Shown piece by piece: positions 58,580 to 64,000 of a DNA stretch of 64,000 nt. This stretch comes from Streptomyces sp. LUP47B (GTDB lineage: Bacteria; Actinomycetota; Actinomycetes; Streptomycetales; Streptomycetaceae): NCBI RefSeq assembly GCF_001746295.1, contig NZ_MJAH01000006.1:365053-429052 (forward strand). The letters are read 5' to 3'. Made by a program: the position numbers and the translations under genes. Numbering within the stretch: the stretch's first letter is position 1; every line of letters begins with the position of its first letter. Under the pieces are notes generated by a model that worked only from the letters and a program-made list of their open reading frames with translations, was not told the origin of the DNA and made no database searches.

Positions 58580-60745
58580 GTGAGCAGCGAGAACGGGTCC
58601 GTGGACGGTGGCGCCGAAGGAGCGCAGCCCGAGCAGCTTGCCTTCATTCGGGAGAGCGTGCGCAAGGCCAAGGTGCCGCGGGCCAAGCCGCGGACGTGGC
58701 GGGGGGCCGCGTTGGCCAAGGAGCTGCCGGTCGCGCGGGTGCTGGTGGACAAGGGCGTGCTGCATCTTGACCGGTACTTCGACTACGCCGTGCCCGAGGA
58801 GCTCGACGCGGACGCGCAGCCGGGGGTGCGGGTGCGGGTGCGGTTCGGGGCCGGGCGTGGACGGGTCCGGGAAGGGCGGCGTGAGGGCGGGGGGCTGATC
58901 GACGGGTTTCTGGTCGAGCGGCTCGCCGAGTCGGACTACTCCGGGCCCCTGGCGGCGCTCGCTCAGGTCGTCTCGCCGGAGCCGGTGCTCAGCGAGGAGC
59001 TTCTGGGGCTCGCCCGGGCCGTCGCCGATCGGTATGCGGGGAGTCTGGCGGATGTGCTGCAGCTCGCCGTCCCACCTCGTAGCGCTCGCGCCGAGCAGCG
59101 GCCTTCGCCCGAGCCGTTGCCGCCGCCCCCGGCGCCCGAGGTGGGCTCCTGGGGGCGGTACGAGCGGGGGGACGCGTTTGTGGAGTCGCTGGCCTCGGGG
59201 GGCGCACCGCGCGCGGTGTGGAACGCCCTGCCCGGGCCGGAGTGGAGTGCGGAACTGGCGCGGGCCGTGGCCGCGACCCTGGCCTCGGGGCGGGGGGCGC
59301 TCGTCGTCGTGCCGGACGGGCGGGCCGTCGCGCGGGTCGACGCCGCGCTGACCTCGGTGCTGGGGGAGGGGCGGCATGCGGTCCTGACCGCCGACGCCGG
59401 GCCCGAGAAGCGGTACCGGGAGTGGCTGGCCGTGCGGCGGGGGGCCGTGCGGGCCGTGGTCGGGACCCGGGCCGCGATGTTCGCCCCGGTGCGGGATCTG
59501 GGGCTCGTCGCTCTCTGGGACGACGGCGACGACAGCCACAGCGAGCCGCATGCCCCGCAGCCGCATGCGCGTGAGGTGTTGCTGTTGCGGGCCGCGCAGG
59601 ACAAGTGCGGCTTTCTGCTGGGGAGTTGGAGCTGCACGGTGGAGGCCGCGCAGCTTGTGGAGAGCGGGTGGGCGCGGCCGCTCATCGCCTCGCGGGAGCA
59701 GGTGCGGGCCGTCGCTCCGCTGGTGCGGACCGTGGGGGACCAGGATCTCGCCCGGGACGAGGCGGCTCGGGCGGCCCGGCTGCCGACGCTCGCCTGGCAG
59801 GCCGTCAGGGAGGGGTTGCGGCACGGGCCGGTGCTCGTGCAGGTGCCGCGGCGGGGGTATGTGCCGCGGATGGCCTGTGCCAACTGCCGGGAGCCCGCGC
59901 GGTGTCGGCACTGTGCCGGGCCCTTGGAGGGGCAGGAGTCCGGGGCGGCGCTGCGGTGCGGGTGGTGTGGGCGCGATGAGGGGGCCTGGCACTGTCCGGA
60001 GTGCGGGGGCTTCCGTTTGCGGGCGCAGGTGGTGGGGGCACGGCGTACCGCGGAGGAGTTGGGGCGGGCGTTTCCGGCTGTTCCGGTGCGGACGTCCGGG
60101 CGTGAACATGTGCTGGACACCGTGCCGGGGGCGCCGGCGCTGGTGGTGAGCACGCCGGGGGCGGAGCCCGTCGCCGAGGGCGGGTATGCGGCGGCGCTAT
60201 TGCTGGACGGGTGGGCCATGCTCGGGCGGCCGGATCTACGGGCCGGGGAGGATGCGCTACGGCGGTGGATCGCGGCGTCGGCGCTGGTGCGGGCGCAGGA
60301 GGCCGGGGGCACCGTGGTGGTGGTCGCCGAGCCCACGCTGCGGCCTGTGCAGGCGTTGGTGCGGTGGGACCCCGTGGGGCACGCGGTCCGGGAGTTGGGG
60401 GAGCGGGCTGAGCTGGGGTTTCCGCCGGTGTCGCGGATGGCTGCGGTGTCGGGGACGGGGGAGGCCCTTGCCGAGTTCCTGGCGGCCGTCGAACTGCCTG
60501 CTGAGGCTGAGGTGTTGGGGCCTGTGCCGTTGCCGGTGACGGTGGCGGGGGGGCCTCGGAGGGTGGGTGCGCCACCGGTCGGGGAGCGGTGGGAGCGGGT
60601 GCTGGTGCGGGTGCCGCCGGGAAGGGGGGCGGCGTTGGCGTCTTCACTCAAGTCGGCGCAGGCTACGCGGATGGCTCGGGGCGGGGGCGGGGGCGGAGGT
60701 GAGGGGGCGGTTTGGGTGCGGATTGATCCGCCTGATATCGGGTGA
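58580..60745 (+). CDS. priA: PriA-like primosomal protein N' (helicase motifs degenerate)
   Basis: A 721-aa protein with the PriA 3'BD domain (LVDKGVLHLDRYFDYAVPEE, PGVRVRVRFG), and eight zinc cysteines in pairs (CANC, CRHC, CGWC, CPEC, from about residue 432). The Walker A expected after the HTH region is replaced by GPEWSAEL, and the DEAH box by WDDGDD, so the protein is unlikely to be an ATPase; loss of these motifs is known for actinobacterial PriA. It may still organise restart of replication. The GTG at 58580 was chosen because the sequence before it is unlike PriA. Codons are unusually G-ending (GGG, GTG, CGG) compared with genes to the left. Confidence 0.92.
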   Translation: MSSENGSVDGGAEGAQPEQLAFIRESVRKAKVPRAKPRTWRGAALAKELPVARVLVDKGVLHLDRYFDYAVPEELDADAQPGVRVRVRFGAGRGRVREGRREGGGLIDGFLVERLAESDYSGPLAALAQVVSPEPVLSEELLGLARAVADRYAGSLADVLQLAVPPRSARAEQRPSPEPLPPPPAPEVGSWGRYERGDAFVESLASGGAPRAVWNALPGPEWSAELARAVAATLASGRGALVVVPDGRAVARVDAALTSVLGEGRHAVLTADAGPEKRYREWLAVRRGAVRAVVGTRAAMFAPVRDLGLVALWDDGDDSHSEPHAPQPHAREVLLLRAAQDKCGFLLGSWSCTVEAAQLVESGWARPLIASREQVRAVAPLVRTVGDQDLARDEAARAARLPTLAWQAVREGLRHGPVLVQVPRRGYVPRMACANCREPARCRHCAGPLEGQESGAALRCGWCGRDEGAWHCPECGGFRLRAQVVGARRTAEELGRAFPAVPVRTSGREHVLDTVPGAPALVVSTPGAEPVAEGGYAAALLLDGWAMLGRPDLRAGEDALRRWIAASALVRAQEAGGTVVVVAEPTLRPVQALVRWDPVGHAVRELGERAELGFPPVSRMAAVSGTGEALAEFLAAVELPAEAEVLGPVPLPVTVAGGPRRVGAPPVGERWERVLVRVPPGRGAALASSLKSAQATRMARGGGGGGGEGAVWVRIDPPDIG

Positions 60746-60763
60746 CGGTCGGGGGGCGGTGGC

Positions 60764-61440
60764 GGGTGTGTGAGGGGGCCGGACGACCTGGGCGCGGGGG
60801 CCGCGGGTGCAGGTGATCGTGGTGGCTGTGGGCGCAGCCGCTGGGTGGCCGTGATTTGGCGGTGGCCGTGGGGTCGCGCGTGGGTTGAGGGTGTGTGAGG
60901 GGGCCTGACGACCTGGGCGCGGGGGCCGCGGGTGCAGGTGATCGTGGTGGCTGTGGGCGCAGCCGCTGGGTGGCGGTGATCTGGCGGTGGCCGTGGGGTC
61001 GCGCGTGGGTTGACGGTGTGTGGGGGGCTGGACGACTTGGGCGCGGGGGCCGCGGGTGCAGGTGATCGTGGTGGCTGTGGGCGCAGCCGCTGGGTGGCGG
61101 TGATTTGGCGGTGGCCGTGGGGTCGCGCGTGGGTTGAGGGTGTGTGAGGGGGCCTGACGACCTGGGCGCGGGGACCGCGTGCCCACGCGATCGTCGTGGC
61201 TGCAGGCGCAGGGCCGCGGTGATCTGGCGGTGGTTGCGGGGTCGCCGTGGGTCGAGGGTGTGGTGGGCTGGACGACTTGGGGGCGGGGACGGCGGGCGCA
61301 CGCGATCGTCGTGGCTGCGGGGTCGCGCGTGCATCGAGGGCGTGTGAGGGGGGCCTGACGACCTCGACGCTGGGACAGCGGGCCTTCTCGATCGTGTGGT
61401 CGCAGGCCTGGGGTCGCCGCGAGCTGCGGTGGCCCTGGGA
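60764..61440. repeat. Tandem repeat array, about 125-bp unit, six copies
   Basis: The 772-bp gap between priA and the HTH gene is filled by direct repeats. A shared GACGACCTG/GACGACTTG landmark recurs at 60782, 60907, 61031, 61156, 61271 and 61357, so periods are 125, 124, 125, 115 and 86 bp. The first four copies are nearly identical; the last two are shortened and diverged. Each full unit has GGCTGTGGGCGCAGCC, a five-bp hairpin. The + strand is very G-rich. Because 124-125 is not a multiple of three and the frame differs between copies, the long open frames here are not protein repeats. Confidence 0.9.
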
Positions 61441-61517
61441 CACGCCTGGGTCGGGACCGTGAGGACATGCGTCTGCCCTCCCGGTCGGGGGTGGGAGGGC
61501 AGAGAGGGGGAAGCGGG

Positions 61518-62072
61518 TCAGCCGTTGCGCGGGCCGGGGAAGGCGGTGGGTCGTACCTCTTCACGGAGGGTGGGGCTGCCCGCGGTGGGCTGGGTCGGCA
61601 TGGAGCGGGCCGCGGGGACCGTCGGAACGGAAGGCACCGTGGGGATACCGGTGTTGACACTGACCGTGCGGGCCGCCCCCGACGTCTCCGTGGCCCGCTC
61701 GGCGTCGGCTGTCGCCTGGGCCGCGGCGCGGCGGGCGCCGTAACGACGGTGCACCGCCTGCTTGGTGACGCCGAGGGCGGAACCCACCGCGTCCCACGAG
61801 AAGCCGAGCGAGCGGTCGAAGTCGACCGCGGCCGTCACCAGGGTCTCGACGCTGTCCCGCAGTTCCTGCGCGAGACGGACCGTGGGGGCGGGGGCGCGTC
61901 CGTAGACGACGAAGCCCGTGGAGGGGCCGGAGCGGCGCGGGCGGTAGACGTTGCCCAACTGGGCGGTCAGGGTGCGCAACGCGTCCACCTGCCGGCGGAC
62001 CCGCTCGATGTCCCGCACCAGCAAGTGCAGGCTGGCCCGAGCCTGGGCGTCGTGGGTTGCGTGGTCGGCCAT
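61518..62072 (-). CDS. Helix-turn-helix domain protein, 184 aa
   Basis: The N-terminal 60 residues are helical (HLLVRDIERVRRQVDALRTL), a middle strand contains YRPRRSGPSTGFVVYGR, and a clear homeodomain-like HTH follows: LGFSWDAVGSALGVTKQAVH. The C-terminal 60 residues are Ala/Thr/Pro-rich and disordered. It is probably a DNA-binding protein of a Streptomyces-conserved family with no assigned function. The ATG at 62072 is convergent with priA. Two palindromes lie 35-77 bp upstream. Confidence 0.8.
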   Translation of the reverse strand: MADHATHDAQARASLHLLVRDIERVRRQVDALRTLTAQLGNVYRPRRSGPSTGFVVYGRAPAPTVRLAQELRDSVETLVTAAVDFDRSLGFSWDAVGSALGVTKQAVHRRYGARRAAAQATADAERATETSGAARTVSVNTGIPTVPSVPTVPAARSMPTQPTAGSPTLREEVRPTAFPGPRNG

Positions 62073-62106
62073 GAACAAGCCTCTCGAACCGGCGTTGAAA
62101 AGGATG

Positions 62107-62149
62107 GGGCCGCGATCGCGGCCCGTTGTGGTCAACTCTTTCTTGACCA
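62107..62149. promoter_or_regulatory. Two palindromes upstream of the HTH gene
   Basis: A perfect 18-bp palindrome (GGGCCGCGA/TCGCGGCCC, 62107-62124) is followed by an inverted repeat TGGTCAA-7 bp-TTGACCA (62129-62149). On the minus strand the latter includes TTGACC, a possible -35. They could be operators for the HTH protein itself. Confidence 0.45.
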
Positions 62150-62366
62150 ACGCGTTTACGCTCCGCTGGTCACGCAGTGGGGGCGTACAGGCATATGCGT
62201 GCGCCGGGGGCGGGGGGTTCGCGCCTTGAGCGGGAACGCGAGCCTCGCCCGTGGGGTCCCTATCCGGCCGTGCGGCGGTCGCGCCTCGCCATAGACTTGT
62301 GTGTTGCCCGTCGTCACCCGTCCGAGTCGTCCGCCGAGTCACCCGTCCGAGAGGCCCAGCCCACCC

Positions 62367-63299
62367 ATGAAGCTCGTCTTCGCCGGTACCCCCGAGGTCG
62401 CCGTTCCCGCCCTGGACGCTCTCATCGCCTCCGGGCGGCATGAGGTCGCCGCCGTCGTCACACGGCCGGACGCGCCGGCCGGGCGGGGGCGCAGGCTGGT
62501 GGCGAGCCCGGTCGCCGAGCGGGCCGAGGAGGCCGGGATCGAGGTGCTGAAGCCCGTCAAGCCGCGGGATCCGGAGTTTCTCGAGCGGCTGCGTGAGATC
62601 GCCCCGGACTGCTGCCCCGTCGTCGCCTACGGCGCCCTTCTGCCCCGAGTCGCCCTCGACATCCCGGCCCACGGCTGGGTCAACCTGCACTTCTCGCTGC
62701 TGCCCGCCTGGCGTGGGGCCGCTCCGGTTCAGCACTCCATCATGGCCGGGGACGAGGTTACGGGGGCGTCGACCTTCCTAATCGAGGAGGGGCTCGACTC
62801 CGGGCCCGTCTACGGCACCGTCACCGAGGTGATCCGGCACACCGACACCAGCGGTGACCTGCTGACCCGGCTCGCCTTCGCCGGTGCGGGGCTGCTCGCG
62901 GCGACCATGGACGGTATCGCCGACGGCACGCTGAAGGCGGTGCCGCAGCCGGCGGAGGGCATCACCGTCGCACCGAAGATCACCGTCGAGGACGCGCGGG
63001 TCGACTGGACCGCGCCTGCCCTGCGGGTGGACCGGCTCGTGCGGGGGTGTCACCCCGCGCCCGGTGCCTGGACGACCTTCCGCGGCGAGCGGCTCAAGCT
63101 CATCCAGGTCCAGCCGGTTCCCGACCGTACGGATCTCGCCCCCGGGTCGCTCGCCGTCGGCAAGAACAGCGTCCACGTCGGCACCGGGTCGTACGGCGTC
63201 GAGTTGCTGTGGGTGCAGGCACAGGGGAAGAAGCCGATGAAGGCCGCGGACTGGGCGCGGGGCGTCAGGATCTCGGACGGGGAGACCGTCGGCGAGTGA
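62367..63299 (+). CDS. fmt: Methionyl-tRNA formyltransferase
   Basis: A 310-aa enzyme formylating initiator Met-tRNA. Core motifs: MKLVFAGTPEVAVPAL, the catalytic Asn-His-Asp set in NLHFSLLPAWRGAAPVQ and the Asp of LDSGPVYGT context, and the C-terminal OB-like domain (PGAWTTFRGERLKL). ATG at 62367. A TAGACT at 62292-62297 is a possible -10 without a clear -35. def is not adjacent. Confidence 0.96.
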   Translation: MKLVFAGTPEVAVPALDALIASGRHEVAAVVTRPDAPAGRGRRLVASPVAERAEEAGIEVLKPVKPRDPEFLERLREIAPDCCPVVAYGALLPRVALDIPAHGWVNLHFSLLPAWRGAAPVQHSIMAGDEVTGASTFLIEEGLDSGPVYGTVTEVIRHTDTSGDLLTRLAFAGAGLLAATMDGIADGTLKAVPQPAEGITVAPKITVEDARVDWTAPALRVDRLVRGCHPAPGAWTTFRGERLKLIQVQPVPDRTDLAPGSLAVGKNSVHVGTGSYGVELLWVQAQGKKPMKAADWARGVRISDGETVGE

Positions 63300-63401
63300 C
63301 GCGTCGGCGACGGTCGGCTGCCGGGCGCGGGTCTCCGCTCGGGCCGGTGATGCGAGGCGGATATCCATCCCGGGCAGGCGGGTGGGAAGCCGCTGTCGGG
63401 A

Positions 63402-63850
63402 GGCGTCGGTCGTCGGAGTGCCGGGGGCCGGGCTTCCGTCGTCGATCGGGTGGGTGGTTGTGACGGCGGCCGGTGACGGGGTCCCTGGGCTGTCTGTGTC
63501 TTTGGCCGGTCGTGCGGGCTGGGGCCGGAGTCGCGGTGGGGTGGTGTCGGTCGTCGGAGTGCCGGGGGCCGGGCTTCCGTCTGGATCGGGTGGGTGGTTG
63601 TGACGGCGGCCGGTGACGGGGTCCCTGGGCTGTCTGTGTCTTTGGCCGGTCGTGCGGGCAGGGGCCGGAGTCGCGGTGGGGTGGCGTCGGCCGTCGGTGC
63701 CGGGGGCCGGGCTTCCGTCTGGATCGGGTGGGTGGTTGTGACGGCGGCCGGTGGCAGGCCCTGGGCGGACCTGTGTCCTTGGTAGGTCGTGGGGGTCGGC
63801 GGCTGGAGTCGCGCTCGGGTGGTGTCGGTCGTCGGAGTGCCGGGGCCGGG
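63402..63850. repeat. Tandem repeat array, about 140-bp unit, three copies plus a partial fourth
   Basis: In the 679-bp gap after fmt the landmark GCCGGGGGCCGGGCTTCCGT begins at 63420, 63561 and 63700, with a truncated form at 63840; periods are 141, 139 and 140 bp. Copies 1 and 2 are nearly identical; the third has deletions in its distal half. The unit differs from the array at 60.8 kb. Short open frames exist but shift between copies, so I do not call a gene. The bases after 63850 carry the promoter region of the next gene. Confidence 0.85.
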
Positions 63851-63978
63851 GGTAGCGAGCAGATCTCCGGCAGGTGACGCTCCGCCTCGGGATCACCCCG
63901 GCCCTCGAAAGGTGACGTCGCCTCCCGCGGACGTACGCTTGGGGCGTCACCAGACCTTGAATCCGGAGCACCTTTTTC

Positions 63979-64000
63979 GTGAGCGACCAGCCCCGTCGGC
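63979..64000 (+). CDS. Start of a gene cut by the window edge (position of rsmB/Fmu)
   Basis: GTG at 63979 opens a frame (MSDQPRR) running off the window. Only seven codons are visible, so identity rests on synteny: a 16S rRNA m5C methyltransferase (RsmB) commonly follows fmt in Streptomyces. GGAGCACC lies about 10 nt upstream. GTGACG and TACGCT about 16 bp apart near 63913-63940 may be its promoter. Confidence 0.45.

Noticed and set aside
58963..61443. A long minus-strand frame across priA and the repeat array, giving a Pro/His/Arg-rich repeat protein
   Set aside because: The 124-125-bp period is not divisible by three, so the repeats are read in changing frames, and the left half is antisense to priA. 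No start with a ribosome site was seen.
60764..63850. CRISPR array
   Set aside because: The units are 125-140 bp direct repeats with no short conserved repeat/variable spacer pattern, and no cas genes are nearby.

Overview
The window is a high-GC (about 70 % or more), gene-dense stretch of an actinobacterial chromosome. Gene content and order point strongly to Streptomyces: BldD, the actinobacterial integration host factor sIHF, a phosphatidylinositol/PIM lipid cluster, a bifunctional RelA, frequent GTG starts, and 1-4 bp stop/start overlaps. Almost everything is core housekeeping DNA read left to right. Minus-strand genes are confined to the left edge (EF-G-like), 18.3-20.5 kb (DUF349 protein, cyclophilin), 22.7-26.3 kb (ABC transporter/two-component operon), a regulator remnant at 29.4-30.0 kb, bldD, and a helix-turn-helix gene at 61.5 kb. 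I saw no tRNA, rRNA, phage, insertion sequence or CRISPR array.

Layout. 0-6.2 kb: an EF-G-like GTPase divergent from a lipid cluster (phosphatidylinositol-phosphate synthase, PIM acyltransferase, PimA, a LemA-like membrane protein). 6.3-8.7 kb: PLP synthase pdxS-pdxT and a YebC regulator. 8.8-11.0 kb: ruvC-ruvA-ruvB. 11.1-15.3 kb: yajC-secD-secF-apt. 15.7-18.3 kb: relA. 18.3-22.7 kb: DUF349 protein, membrane cyclophilin, MBL hydrolase, hisS. 22.7-27.1 kb: a four-gene ABC exporter/two-component operon, divergent from a VKOR-type oxidoreductase. 27.1-36.8 kb: rarA, rpsD with a structured leader, a broken AfsR/LuxR-type regulator, DUF948 and small membrane proteins, alaS, ruvX, mltG, aroE. 36.9-39.7 kb: aroC-aroK-aroB. 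40-43.1 kb: a proline-rich P-loop protein, an M24 peptidase-like protein with altered metal ligands, efp, nusB. 43.3 kb: bldD. 44.0-54.0 kb: pyrR-pyrB-pyrC-PH-like-carA-carB-pyrD-pyrF, the complete UMP pathway except pyrE, with a PyrR-binding RNA at the head. 54.3-60.7 kb: sIHF, gmk, rpoZ, coaBC, metK, priA. 60.7-64 kb: two different G-rich tandem-repeat arrays around an HTH gene and fmt, then the first codons of a gene running off the right edge.

No exotic new system is visible. The observations I rate highest are: the PyrR element that folds the pyrR Shine-Dalgarno into a stem; the two intergenic tandem-repeat arrays (about 125 bp and about 140 bp periods); the internally deleted AfsR/LuxR-type regulator; perfect palindromes in front of the ABC/two-component operon and the HTH gene; the BldD-like operator lying on the bldD promoter; the hairpin-rich rpsD leader; and the M24 peptidase and EF-G-like proteins with substituted active-site or specificity motifs.
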